From Petunia secreta (Eukaryota; Streptophyta; Magnoliopsida; Solanales; Solanaceae): DNA of 64,000 bases. The stretch spans positions 49,217,001 to 49,281,000 of the forward strand of contig JARKIP010000005.1 of NCBI GenBank assembly GCA_029990175.1. The letters run 5' to 3'. The number at the start of each line of letters is the position of its first letter. Position 1 is the stretch's first letter. The notes beneath the pieces were generated by a model. It made no database searches and was not told the origin of the DNA. It saw only the letters and a list, made by a program, of their open reading frames with translations. A program made the translations under genes and the position numbers. This document shows, piece after piece, positions 52,125 to 64,000 of the stretch.

Positions 52125-53102
52125 TAGGGGTGTTCATGGTTTGGCTTTGTTGGTTTTTGATTAAAATCATAACTAAATGAATATAATCGATTTTTCAATT
52201 CTTAAAACCAAACCAAACCAAATAAAAGTTATATCCATCGGTTTGGTTATTATCGGTTTTGTTCGATTTGGTTCGATTTTATCAGGTTTTGAGAAACAAA
52301 ATAATAATGAAGATAATAATAACGATAAAAACAACTTTTCCTAAAAAAGATAAATGATAAAGAGAATTTTTCCTCAAAATGAACGATAAAGAGAACTACA
52401 AGTATGCGCTTAGTTGAAATTTTAACCTAACTACACCTAAAATGTTGCACTCTTGCCACTACAACAAATCCTGGGGCAATTGAAAATAAATATTTAGAAC
52501 AAAAGAAAGAATTAAAGCAAATTTATATTTACACGATGTTTCTGCTTTCTGTATGTCATGATTCATATATCAAGTTGAACATACAATGGTTACTGAAAAG
52601 ACGATGTCAAAACTAGAATTTGATTTGCTTTTAAACTTTATCGGTGCATCTATGTGTCAGTGAGTCCGATTTTTTACCGAATTTAATATAACTATAAGTT
52701 TATTGAATTGGACTCCTTGGACTAAATGAGTTGTTTTCTTTTTAAAATAGACTTAAAAGTTAGCCACTTCTTTGACTAAATGAGTTGGTTTTTGTTAAAA
52801 TGGACTTAAAAATTAGTCAAAAAAGTTAATCTAATAGTAACATTTAACCTACTATAAAATTTATTGAAAAATGTATAAAATACTTAAATTACATCATAAA
52901 AAATATTATATTAATATATATAATTTATCGGTTTAGTTTGGTTATTTGTTCGGTTATTTTTCATGAAAACCAAACCAAATGATGTCGGTTTTAAAATTCG
53001 AAAACCAAACCAAACCATATCAAAAAACGTATCAGTTATATTAGTCGGTTTGGTCTGATTTTTAGTTTGAATCGGTTTATAACCAAACCGTGAACACCCC
53101 TA
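52125..53102. mobile_element. hAT-like non-autonomous DNA transposon
   Basis: The terminal inverted repeats TAGGGGTGTTCATGGTTTGG and its complement (19 of 20 matching) bound 978 bp. They are flanked by the perfect 8-bp duplication ATTTAAGA (52117-52124 and 53103-53110). An 8-bp TSD points to the hAT superfamily. Subterminal sequences are rich in AACCAAACC/GGTTTGG, giving long complementary ends. No transposase frame is present. Confidence 0.9.
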
Positions 53103-53222
53103 ATTTAAGACATCGATGTGTACGGCCATTTTGGTAAATTTCCTCTTTTCTCAATTCTCAAGTTTTGCAACATTTTCCTGTCTTTCTATTTTCTTTTTCT
53201 TCTTTTTTAATTATATTTGTGT

Positions 53223-53223
<1 letters not shown>

Positions 53224-53253
<30 letters not shown>
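53224..53253. repeat. Poly(T) run, 30 bases
   Basis: An uninterrupted run of 30 T about 120 bp upstream of the TATA box. A shorter T run holds the same place in the duplicate promoter (about 34738-34757). Length is likely polymorphic. Confidence 0.9.
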
Positions 53254-53371
53254 CATGGAAAAAGGAAGGCAAGTGGGGAGGCAGGGTTTGGGGAGGTTTT
53301 AGAAATTTTGAAAAAAGGGTAGAGTGCCGATAACCTCTTTCACTCTAATAGCCTCCGCCCTCATATTTTAC

Positions 53372-53379
53372 TATATAAA
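53372..53379 (+). promoter_or_regulatory. CTP synthase TATA box
   Basis: TATATAAA, 339 bp before the ATG. A start near 53405 would give a 5' UTR of about 310 bases. The duplicate promoter keeps TATATATA in the same context. Confidence 0.7.
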
Positions 53380-53717
53380 GCCGCCATTACCTCCTCTTCT
53401 CAACCCTCATTCTCATCCAACTCTCTTCATATTTCCTTTCCCTGTCTCTTTAGTGTGTATCGCCTCATGCGTTTTGCACCTCCTTCTTTCTCTCTTATAT
53501 AAAACACAACAACTCCTTTTAGTGGATAAGGTTGGTTGGATTCATACTATTTGTTAGTTTCGGTAAAACCAATTTCTTAATAGGTATACTTTCTCCCTCA
53601 CATCTTGCTTTGGTTAGTTGGCCACCCTACAATGTTAAATAACAAGCATTGTCCATTTTTTTGTAATACTAATGTGTTCTTTTTTTGTTATTTCCTTAAA
53701 AGGAGTAAAGTGCGAAG

Positions 53718-56700
53718 ATGAAATACGTGTTGGTGACAGGAGGAGTTGTGAGTGGACTCGGAAAAGGAGTAACTGCGAGCAGTATTGGTCTTATTCTTAA
53801 GGCCTGCGGTCTTCGTGTTACCTCCATTAAGATTGGTCTCTGCACTTCCCTTTTTCATTTTGGCTCGGACTCCGTATATATATGAAAAGTTCTTCTATAA
53901 AATATATAAAAGGGTGTGTTTGGTATGAAAAAAATGTTTTCGTAGAAATTAAGTGGTTTTGTTGCTTAGTTTCTGGTGTTTAATAAGCAAGTAGAAAATA
54001 TTTGTATGTACACATCTAGATAGCAAGGACGAGATAATAAGCCTGAAATGTCACTTATGGAACTTGTTTTCCCTTACTCCCACTCGAGAAGTCATTTCCT
54101 GATTTTTAAGAAACTGTCAAATACCAAACACACCCTAAATCTTAGATTTGTCTATCATACTACCTATGCTCACCCCCGTGTATTGTAATGAAGAAGGAAT
54201 ATGCAGTATATGTTTTCTGCTCAGATTTGTAAAGATATACTTGACCTTTTACTTTTTGGAAGAAGAAAAGTGTTTTTGCTTTAACTTTTACTGTTCCAAT
54301 AAATCCTAAGTAAATTGAACTATTGTCTTCTAATGAACCTTTTTTTGGTCAAAGCTTGCACCAAAAAAAAAAAAAAAACAGAACAAGTTGGTGTTTGTTT
54401 AAGTTTATGAAATCTTTTTGCAAAAAAAAAGAAAAAAGAAAAGAGAGAAATATTGCAGTACTGTTATTAAGTCAACTTGCACAGAAAATATAAAAAAATG
54501 ATTATCCATTTTCTTTGTTATGTTTTAGATATTTTCACTGTAAACTTTTTCTTTTAAACTTTACTGTTGGTACAGTTTGTATTTACTGTGTTAGTCTCCC
54601 TTGTTTGGTGAAACATTGGTCTCAGGAAATGTATCTTTTTTTTTTCCCTTTTTCTTGACAAGAGTAGTGTACAGTGTACTGTTTACTTTTTGATTTTGTA
54701 GTCCATAAATTGGCTACTTTCATTTCTTCATTCAGATCCTTACTTGAACACTGATGCTGGAACAATGTCTCCTTTCGAGCACGGAGAAGTATACGTCTTG
54801 GATGATGGTGGAGAGGTTAGATATTAATCTTTCCTGTTGCTGATTAGTACTCACTGTGCCGGAGTTTTGACTTAGCACGTCGCCTAAGAAAGAAAGAAAA
54901 ACTTTTGAAACTCAGTGGTTTTAAAAAACAAGTAATAGAAATTTGTGTGGCTAGAATTCATTTTATTGAGGGGAAATTAGAATTTTAAAAGTTGACTGTT
55001 TTTTTTTTTTTAATATAGAAAGGTGTGAGACAGACTAATAAAGACTGCCAAATAAATTGGTACAGAGAGATTCTACCTTTTAGTTTTAGTAGTAATAAGG
55101 TAGAAGGTCTAATTTCTTTGCGGTAAACTAAAACATGTTACTTAAGTTGCTGATGGTTGGTCAGTGCTTTGATTGTGTTTTCTGTTAGTTACTGTTGCTT
55201 TTTTAAAGGTTTTTTTGTGTATCTTATTGATTTTTCATTGTACATGTTTTTCCTTTAAAATTTAAAGCTTCTAGTATGGTTTCTTTAATATCTGGAACGA
55301 TAAAGTGGATACTTTTGTTTATATGTTACTAATATCATGATCTCTTTTTCTCCTGTAGGTGGACCTGGACCTCGGAAACTACGAGCGTTTTCTAGATATT
55401 AAGTTGACCCGTGACAACAATATTACTACTGGAAAAATTTACCAGGCATGTCCTCCGTTAATTCCTTGTCATTTTATTGTTTTACGCTTGATGAATATTA
55501 TTAATTATGATGTATCATGTTAAGTTGATGAACTGCTTTGTTGTTTGGTTTTGCAGTCTGTTATTGATAAGGAGAGAAGAGGGGATTATTTGGGGAAGAC
55601 TGTTCAGGTTTACCACTTTTTCCAGATAATTACATAATGATACCTTACAATATTGGCGCTCTTACAGTCTGTCGCTTGTTTAGGTTGTCCCTCACATTAC
55701 AGATGCCATTCAAGAGTGGATAGAACGTGTTGCTGTCGTACCTGTTGATGGCAAGGATGGTCCACCAGATGTTTGTGTCATAGAATTGGGTGGCACAATA
55801 GGTACTCTCAACTGATTTTTCACATGAGCAGGATAAGATATCAAATGGTATTTGTTTTCTTAAAAAGTTATTTGCCCCTTAATGCAGGAGATATTGAATC
55901 AATGCCATTTATAGAAGCGTTAGGACAATTTTCGTATCGTGTAGGTAAGGTTGCACATATAGACTTGAATTCATTCTTGACAAGCAAAGGAGAACTAAAA
56001 TGGGCTCTAGGAAGTGTAAATTGTGAGCTGAGTACTTTTCAAATTTAAGTGCAACTAACATCTTTCCATCAACTTTTGATTGTTAGGTGCTGGTAATTTT
56101 TGCTTGATTCATGTCAGCCTTGTGCCAGTCTTGAGTGTAGTTGGTGAGCAGGTAAGTTATGGTTATTTCTTGGGTCATGTGGATATCTTCTGATAAAGTG
56201 ATGACTCAGTTTTTAAACTGACTGTTTTTGAAATCCAGAAAACAAAACCTACTCAGCACAGTGTTAGAGGTTTGAGAAGCCTGGGATTGACCCCTGATAT
56301 TTTAGCATGCCGGAGCACAACGGTCTCTCTCTCTCTCCCCCTCCCTCCCTTCCTCTCTCTATACCCCCCCCCCCCCCCACTGTCTCTTTCTATTTGTAAA
56401 CATACCTCTCTATGTATATCAAGTTCAGCTTTTGAAGTTGGGTTGTCTATTCAGGAACTTGATGATAATGTCAAGGAGAAAATTTCCCGCTTTTGCCATG
56501 TTCCGGTATTACAACCAAATATCGTACTTTGTTTTCATACTGTTAATCTTATTTAGGCCATCAATTCTCATAACTCCTGGTGCTCAGGTTCTATGTACCT
56601 TACATTTCAGGTAGATAACATTGTTACTCTTTATGATGTCTCAAACATTTGGCGCGTTCCTTTGCTTTTAAGAGTAAGTTATTTTATGGAACTTCTATTT

Positions 56701-59700
56701 TTATGTATATCTGTGTAACATCTTTACTGTAAAGCTTTAACAGTTTTTGTGTATTTAGGATCAAAAGGCGCATGAAGCAATACTGAAAGTCCTCAACCTT
56801 AAAGGGTATGTCTGATAAGCTGCAATTGTTTTCTGTTACATTGATGACAAGGACTATTCGATCTCACATTTTCTGCATCATCATTTTGTGCCATTTCCTG
56901 TATGGTGATGATTTGTTATGTAATTTCCAGTGTTGCTCGAGAGCCTTCCTTGGGAGAATGGACATCTCGGGCCGAACTCTGTGATAAGCTACATGAACCT
57001 GTAGGGTCTCTGAAATATATACTCTTTCTTTTCTTGGAATTAATCTCTCAATTTGCATCACGTCTTCAATGATTTGCCATCTGAATTTACAGGTTAGAGT
57101 AGCCATGGTAGGAAAGTACACAGGGCTTTCAGATTCTTATCTCTCAGTACTGAAGGTGATTATACTTTAGCTTGTTATAGAGACAAATATATAAAAATGA
57201 AGCTTCTTTAGTTTGTTTCTGCACTTCTTAGATATACTATGTAATTTTTATTTTCTTTGACATAGTTAAAAACTTAAAATTTCAAAAAGTAATCAGCAGG
57301 TAACAGTTCTTACAATTGACTTTGAATTAAACATAGATTTCTCAGCTGAAGAACTTACAGATTTGGCAAATTGGAGTTAAATATAAGTTGCCCCTGATGC
57401 TCCGTCTCATTTTGACCTGTCTTTGGTTCAGGGTGGCTATTTTGTGTGGTTCAACCTAATTAATTTGCTTCTCTATTTGTAAATATAGTTATGATAAATC
57501 TATAGATATAATTTTATTTGTTCTCACTATCGTCAGTATCTAAAACATTGTGAGTTATTTGTAGGCTCTTGTGCATGCCTCTGTAGCTTGCCACAGAAAA
57601 CTTTGTATTGATTGGGTTGCAGCCAGTGACCTTGAGGATGAAACTGCCAAAGAGGTATTTTGCCTCCACTGTGTTCAATTGATATTTTTTCTTGCTTGGC
57701 GAAATCTGACTCATTTCTACTTGTAGAATCCCGATAATCATAGAAGCGCTTGGAAGTTGTTGAAGGTTCGTATGGTGTTACGCTGCAACATTATGTCCGC
57801 CAAATTCAACTATTGGTGTCCTTTTATTTTTTTCCTGTTGTTTCTGAATTGTTGGACAAGTCTTCACTTTACAGGGGGCAAATGCTATCCTAGTTCCTGG
57901 AGGATTTGGTGACAGAGGTGTGGAGGGTAAAATCCTCGCTGCTAGATATGCCCGTGAAAACAAGATACCTTATCTTGGCATATGTCTTGGAATGCAAATT
58001 GCTGTTATTGAGTTTGCTCGATCCATTCTTGGATTACTAGATGCAAACAGTGCAGAATTTGATCCCAACACTCAGAATCCTTGTGTCGTTTTTATGCCGG
58101 AGGTTAATATTACTTTACCTTTATGGGAGTGACCTTAATGATTCTCCCATGTTTCTAGTTTTGTTTTAGTAGCTCACAGTTCTAATCTTCATGCATGTTC
58201 TCACAGGGTTCAAAAACACATATGGGTGGTACGATGCGCCTTGGATCTAGGAGAACATATTTTCAAGTTGCAGATAGTGTATCTGCAAAATTGTAAGTGC
58301 TCCCTTTCATCCATCCTCATTCAATAGCATGATCAGCAGAACTTTAAAGGAATATTAACTTTAATTGACACAAGGTAAGTAAAGTATTTTTAGCCAGAGA
58401 TGAGAGTCTGAGCAAAATCAAGGAGATAGCACAGGATCCCTTAACATACTGTTTGTGTCTATTCCAGATCTGCTATCATATCTGTTGTCTTCTAGATGGG
58501 GCAAAATCATTGCTCATTTGTATTTTTGGGTTTGAATTGAAAGTGAATGAAAGTTGGGTATTTATACTAAGCTAGAAGGAAATTCGAATCCATAGAGCTG
58601 ATCTGCTGGACTCAAATCAGTTTAGGTGGCATATCCAGACTGCCTGATAATCACATCATCTTTGTCAAGTTTATAATATATCACTTCTTCTCTCTTCTCC
58701 TTATCTCTTAGTGTTCTAAAAAATAAGCCTCTTCATTTTGGGTCATGTGATGTGCTTAACATAAGTGACAATCTTATGTTTTGGGAAAACTGAAGTTGGC
58801 ATTAGTTTCATGTTATCTAGCCATTTTTGCAAAATTCTTTACTCTTTTCCTCAATTCTAATAGTCTTTTAGACAATATCTGCTTTATTAACTGTGCAAGG
58901 AGTGTCTCGTAACTTGCTTAGTAGATCTATCGAGATGTTCCTTGGTTTTTTCAGTCTAAATATATATCTTACTTTTATATAATTTTGGTTGGGATGTGCA
59001 AGCATGGTTTCTTCTCTTCCTCTGAAGATCACATTGGTACTGGATAATTATTGGTTTTTACACCTGTGAACATTATGCATGTGTTTAACATTAGTAAGTC
59101 CTTTTTCATGCACATTTTTACATATTCGAAAGGAACAGTCCTGCTTTGTGCATATATTTCTCATAAATCTGTCTAGCATGTTTCTGACCTCAATATTGAA
59201 ATTATTTTCTTTCATCTGCACCTTATATGGTGAAAGTTTGCCTTTTGTTATCTCCAACTGAATAAACTATATACTTTGTCAGGTACGGCAACCAGAGCTT
59301 TGTAGATGAGAGGCACCGACATAGATATGAGGTGTGGCATTTTCTCTTTGGCTGTTTGCAAATTTTCATTCTAGCTATTTTAATCAATGGTGGACATATG
59401 GAAAATTACATGTAGACGAACAATTGTAACAATTATATGTGTCAACTTTATGCTAAAGAACTTGTCTCATGATGCTGTTTAGGTGAACCCCGATATGGTC
59501 CAGCAACTTGAAGAAGCTGGTCTTTCTTTCACTGGCAAAGATGAAAGCGGTCGCCGCATGGAGGTTAGTCTGTTAAATCGTCAAATTATGTCATCATGAT
59601 AGTTAGTATTGTTGCTACGGTTGGTTGATCTTGTGTGATGCTTTCGTCTATAGATAGTTGAGCTGCCGAATCATCCTTACTTCATTGGAGCTCAATTTCA

Positions 59701-60094
59701 TCCGGAATTTAAATCGAGGCCAGGGAAGCCTTCTGCCTTGTTCTTAGGTATTTTTCCTTTTCAGATTTCTATGGACAAGGAGCTGATGCTTTTATATGAA
59801 TGATATCATTTTTTCAATGTAGACAGACTTCTGAAATTTTCGGCGGAAACCTGTATCATATTTTACCCCGTCTTTCTAAGCATCCAAGCTAAAATGGTTT
59901 TGTTCTTCTGAGCAGGGCTTATTGCTGCAGCAACTGGGCAGCTCGAGTCCTTCTTGAAGAAGGGTGTTCCCAAGACATGGGGGTTGATCAATGGTACCTC
60001 AGGAATAAAATCGCATCGATATGTCAATGGGACAAAGCTGGCTAATGGATCATTAGATAGCATATATAGCAATGGGAACGGTATACATGTCTAA
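53718..60094 (+). CDS. CTPS: CTP synthase (glutamine-hydrolysing), 21 exons
   Basis: Makes CTP from UTP, ATP and glutamine, the last step of pyrimidine nucleotide synthesis; expected in the cytosol, as no transit peptide is seen. Exons: 53718-53835, 54736-54815, 55359-55445, 55557-55607, 55684-55801, 55888-55944, 56087-56151, 56239-56322, 56455-56505, 56611-56673, 56759-56805, 56931-57000, 57093-57155, 57565-57654, 57727-57765, 57875-58102, 58207-58292, 59283-59331, 59483-59563, 59654-59747, 59916-60094. They sum to exactly 1,800 nt (599 residues plus stop), the usual plant length. The ATP-binding loop GGVVSGLGKG is at residues 8-17, and the synthetase signature DKERRGDYLGKTVQ is near 99-112. 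The glutamine amidotransferase triad is C398 (GICLGMQ), H525 and E527 (QFHPEF). All introns are GT-AG except intron 3, which is GC-AG. No damage is visible, so this is presumably functional. Confidence 0.97.
53911..54136. mobile_element. MITE in CTP synthase intron 1
   Basis: 226 bp with perfect 16-bp terminal inverted repeats AGGGTGTGTTTGGTAT/ATACCAAACACACCCT. AAA on both sides may be a target duplication, but the context is A-rich. Its termini match those of the 837-bp element at 33230-34069. It sits about 75 bp inside intron 1 and away from the splice sites. Confidence 0.85.
56324..56378. repeat. (TC)n tract and C15 run in CTP synthase intron 8
   Basis: TCTCTCTCTC-type sequence directly after the exon 8 donor, ending in 15 consecutive C (56364-56378). 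Probably length-variable. The pyrimidine run lies within a short intron (132 bp). Confidence 0.9.
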
Positions 60095-63000
60095 GCAAAA
60101 CAGTAACGTACGTTATAGGCACTTGTCCCTGGGTTTCTGGCTGTTCAATTTTGCTACTGCCTTTCTTCTATTTGGTATGTATAGCCATACGGAGCGGTAG
60201 GTTTTTACAGCTTCTCTAATTAACGCTATATAAGGTAGAGCTGGAGTCCGATCTTTTATACGGAACAGCCTTTTATAGCTGCAGCACTCTGTGGCGTAAA
60301 TGGGACAGCCAATGCTATTACGCTCAAATCTGTGTCTTTGTTATTTCATCTAATATGTACATTAGAGTGTTAGAAAAGATTGGTGATGGGTTGGTCCAGT
60401 TTATATTCAGCTTTATTTGTAGGTTATTAGATGATGGGTAGTATGAAATGATTATACTACACATGGAAACATAGCAGGAAGCTGAATGAAACTCGTGACT
60501 GTAAACTAGCAAAGTAGCCCTATTCTAGGTATTGAAGCCAGCTGAATTGAATGTGGTTGGTTTATTAGGTTTCTTTTTCTTTTTTCAAGGGGAGGATTGG
60601 AAGGTGGGCAGTTTCTTTCCAGTTTTAGGTCTTCTAAGTTTTAGCCTTTCTGAGGTTTGATTTGTAATACCCTCCACTCTATTGCAAGCTATCTATCTAG
60701 TTCAGTTGGAGTTGTATTCTCATCATTTTGGCTAAATTTTATATCTAAATGAGCCTTAATTATCTCCGTACCCGATAGGATGTTGACGCCCTAATTCAGT
60801 TGATGCTAGTGTTTTTCTAACTAAGTGTATTATAAAGAATTTTTACACCATTGGACCTAACAATTTTATTTAACACAAATTTGATTACTAGCTCGGATAA
60901 GTAACTTACAAGACATGGTAAATAACCATTTAACGTGTAAAACTGCAGTTAGTATAATAACCTTTTAGACAGCAGATGCATGTAATTAAAATACAAGAGG
61001 AAAATGTTAGTATGCAACCTTATATTGTGAGTGCAATTTATTTGTGTCAGAACTCACCTTACCTTCACCCTTCAACGTAGGTTTCATTTCACAACGACAA
61101 GTGAGAGTTTAACTTAGCTTATTCGGATAATGCATTCTAAAAGTAGGTTTCCTGCAAATTAAACAGGTCCAAGGGGAAGGGGTTTTACTAGGAAGTATAT
61201 TACCAAAATAGAAATCATATAAGTGAATTTGTGTGGAAAGATAATACAGATAAATTATGAGACGATGGTATAATAGATCAAGGGAATTCGTTGCAATTCC
61301 AACACAAAAGAGACATAACTATATGATATTGGAAAGGTTATATAAAGATTAAAGCTACTTCTAGAGGTTATTGAGATCTAATTACTAAAATTAACTAAGG
61401 AAAATAAGGAATTAACAAAAAAAGCTTGAACAATCAGGTTTAGATTTCTCATGGAGAAAATATTACAACGTATTTGGATATCTGCCAATTTTGTTGAATT
61501 CTTCTCCTAATTTTATTAATAAGTTTATCTAGATAACTAATCGCCAAGGTCAAGTCTACTCATATGAATGTTTTGATTTTCTGCTTCCATATTCGAGTTA
61601 ATCTAATGCTTAAAATCTTATGGAATCAGAAGTAACAAGAACACATTGATAATTCTTGTATAATGGCTAATCAATAGGTATATTTTTATCATAGTTGCGA
61701 ATCCATTTCCTAATGTACAGGTTCAAGATTAAGCTGTATTAAATCCTATTGCAATCAATAATATTATAAAAATTCTTTTAAAGACCAATTCAACATTCCT
61801 GAAAGAAATCAATTGATGATCCAACAATCATGTAATTAAGCAATTTTCTTTAAATAATCAAGCACATGATTGAATAAATACTCCAAGAACAATAAGATAA
61901 AATAATAAATTAAATCAACAACCAAATTTCAACTTTCAAAGAGATCGCACAACCCTATAACTAACAGTACTATACTAAAATGTTGAAAGGAAAAGAAAAA
62001 CTTAGTTGACGAACTCCAAGCCGTGTGCTTGCGTTTTCCAACACCTTGAAGTCCAACGAGACTTTTCCCTCAAGTCTAAGAGGTAAAATTGTTGCATTGA
62101 CCGAACTCATGCAGCAAACACTGCAGCAAACACTAATATATGTAAAAGTTGGGTTTCTACTAACAAAGGTGGATGGTTGGATTCCGAATTTAAATTTTAT
62201 GAGTTCAATCTTTAAAAATTTAGCATTGGACTTATTGTAATTTCGAGATATATAAGAATGTTGTGTCTGTTAGTATATCCAAATTACGTTGGAACCAGAC
62301 TTTACTACTCTTTGAGTTTGGTAAGTTTTGCTTATTTTCTCTGTATTGTTCAGTGGCCTTGGCTTTTGAATCTTTCCTGTAACTCTGATTTGCTATAAAG
62401 GCATTCCATCAACTCGTGCATTACAATACCTGCCCCAACTCCGATGCCATAGCTCGACTGTTTCAAACATTTTCCTTTTACCTCAAAATTAACATCAATT
62501 TTTCCTAATAAATCACTACAATAACACCAAATTAATATAAATTCAAGAAGTTAAACTAGTTGGGCTTATATAACCACATAAATGCTTAAATGACAATAAA
62601 AATATTTGCAACTCTAGGACATACATAAATGTGCCCAACATCACTAATTGACTAGAAAGTTTCACATTGATGAATTGTTAGAGAAAAAATAACGGATACT
62701 ACTGTAAAATTATAAGATACTGGTTTCATACTTTCATGAAGTATGGAGTTCATTCAAATTGTACCTCATTTTTTAAACAGAAATGTTTTAACTATTGGAA
62801 AATGATGTGAATCCTTGTATGAAATAAATTTACGTTCACCCAATTCTCAAACGCATGACATCATCCCACACACACGCCATCATCTTATCTAATCGTATAT
62901 TATCTAGTACTTTTTAATGAAAATCATCTGCCAACTAGTTTAGAGTATCACGATTCTATACCATAATACAGAAAGATAGTGCCAAATAGTAAAAACCATT

Positions 63001-64000
63001 CAAACTACAAGGTCCAACTCTAAAATACATAAATTTTAGAGGTGAAGACAATTGATAAGTATGACATATGAATATATGTTGTCTAGGTGTATGATTCAGG
63101 AGGACTAAATGCTATACCGACTGCTTTTATAAATTAGCGTCATGAAAGTGACAATGATCATGGAACACCAGTAATCCTGTCTAGAATGTATGTTTACTTA
63201 ATATTCATGCGCTTATTTAGAACCTGCACAGTGGATTAAAAGAAAGAACAAACTAACGACATTAAGAAAGATTTATTTATCTCAGTCCCTTAATTCGTGC
63301 AGGCAATAAAAAACTTTCTGTTAAAGCAAAAAGTATAACTACACGTTTACAAAATATATCCAATTTGTGTATTATTTTTTTAAAAAGTAAATCTATAGAA
63401 ATTCTGGTGACACTACTAATTACGTACTAAATTACACAGTGTCCACATTTTCCTGTGGCTGCTTTCTTTAGTTCGTTGTGAGGTGGTGGGGGAGGGTTTA
63501 GGGTTCCTAAACATAAATTACAAGGAGCAGTTGGAAATGTCATGTTTTTTGTTTGATACCAACGGCACAGTTTTGTATTTGTCTGTTCGTCCCCATTATA
63601 TGATGCTTCTCTCTTTAAACTACTATAACGACCATTGTGGGGCCCCTTATTTTCCTCACAGAAGGCATTCTTTTACTGGAAGAACTGAAAAGGACAAAAA
63701 AACGAAAAAGAGAAGCTCCGAGGATGAGCCATTTTGTTTAATATAAAATTTGTGTTTAAAGCATATTTGGGTCAACGTTAGGTTGTCAAAAAATCTTTAT
63801 CCTTTAACTTTTGGTGACATTAAAATAGTGTTACGAAAATGTCAATTCACCAAGTGGTTGGAAGCACCAAGCTTATCATGGAAATGTCCAATGTATGATG
63901 AGTAAGATATGCCTATAAACTTTGTAGAGTAAGAAGAGTTTCAATGTGTTGGGAGAATATGCAGAAGACGGGTATCAAGTACTATCAGTTAGTAGCTTTG
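60095..64000. other. Downstream intergenic region, nothing assigned
   Basis: The CTP synthase 3' UTR must begin at 60095, but no clear AATAAA signal fixes its end. The remainder is AT-rich (especially 60800-63400) without long frames. I found no LTR, PBS, terminal inverted repeat or RNA gene. A short direct repeat GCAGCAAACACT occurs at about 62111-62132. The 87-codon frame at 63483-63746 has no family signature I know. Confidence 0.5.

Larger units (their letters stand above)
51870..53371 (+). promoter_or_regulatory. CTP synthase upstream region
   Basis: About 520 bp of single-locus promoter, once the hAT-like insertion (52125-53102) is set aside, lies between E2 and the TATA box. It includes a 30-T run (53224-53253), CATGGAAAAAGGAAGGCAAG and a GGGTTTGGGGAGG block. 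Most of it has a diverged collinear copy at 34060-34960. E2 ends 1.5 kb from the TATA box and the hAT-like element ends 270 bp from it, so both could affect expression. Confidence 0.65.

Noticed and set aside
55773..56048. 91-codon ORF and 94-codon ORF (56272-56556) within CTP synthase as separate genes
   Set aside because: They are exon sequence read through into introns of CTP synthase.
63483..63746. 87-codon ORF near the right edge as a new gene
   Set aside because: No domain, no clear promoter, and AT-rich surroundings. It could be part of a gene beyond the window, but nothing here supports it.
1..64000. tRNA, rRNA or microRNA genes
   Set aside because: I looked for cloverleaf and rRNA landmarks by eye and found none. 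The TGGTATCAGAGC matches are primer-binding sites, not tRNA genes. A covariance-model scan would be needed to exclude small RNAs.
60095..64000. A further retrotransposon downstream of CTP synthase
   Set aside because: No LTR pair, PBS or Pol motif was found. AT-rich text alone is not enough.

Overview
The window is nuclear DNA of a flowering plant. The evidence is a 21-exon plant-type CTP synthase gene, nested Ty3/gypsy LTR retrotransposons of plant lineages, an RTE-type LINE with a TTG-repeat tail, and several small inverted-repeat DNA transposons. The style of the repeats suggests a dicot, possibly Solanaceae, but that is an inference. I see one intact host gene (53718-60094, + strand). Almost everything upstream of it is mobile-element sequence. 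All alignments and mismatch counts here were done by eye.

Layout. (1) 1-883 and 8004-10480 are two halves of an old, decayed minus-strand Ty3/gypsy element. It is split by E1 (884-8003, + strand), which has 750-bp LTRs and TSD TAAAC. (2) 10481-12138 is AT-rich and contains a dispersed repeat and half a MITE. (3) E4 (12139-30127, - strand, TSD AAAGG) is a Tat-type element with degenerate gag and pol and an antisense ORF near its 3' LTR. Its integrase is split by E5 (16779-24210, - strand), a pol-less element with 1.9-2.5 kb LTRs that carry arrays of a GGAATACTCC motif. (4) 30128-36645 holds the other MITE half, a LINE ORF1-type pseudogene (DUF4283-like), a TIR element, a diverged second copy of the CTP synthase promoter, another copy of the dispersed repeat, and an RTE LINE 3' end. 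(5) E2 (36646-51864, - strand, TSD GCACT) is interrupted by E3 (38607-46401, - strand, TSD GCTTT). E3 has about 99% identical LTRs and one uninterrupted gag-pol frame of about 1,700 codons. (6) 51865-53717 is the CTP synthase promoter, split by a 978-bp hAT-like element with 8-bp TSD ATTTAAGA. (7) 53718-60094 is CTP synthase, and 60095-64000 has nothing I can assign.

How the parts relate. E1, E2 and E3 belong to one Ty3/gypsy group. They share a tRNA-iMet-type primer-binding site, an identical polypurine tract and colinear Pol, and their pol frame runs on into the 3' LTR. E3 looks coding-competent. E1 has lost the catalytic core of reverse transcriptase, and E2 has lost the protease active-site region. 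By-eye LTR divergence (E3 about 1%, E1 about 4%, E2 about 4.5%) agrees with the nesting order.

The most unusual pattern is that E2 and E3 each carry their own short CG-rich palindrome. Each palindrome is repeated both in U3 upstream of the TATA box and again in the 5' leader before gag. The position is the same in both elements but the sequence is unrelated. E1 shows a weaker version, and E5 has a comparable array in its LTR only.
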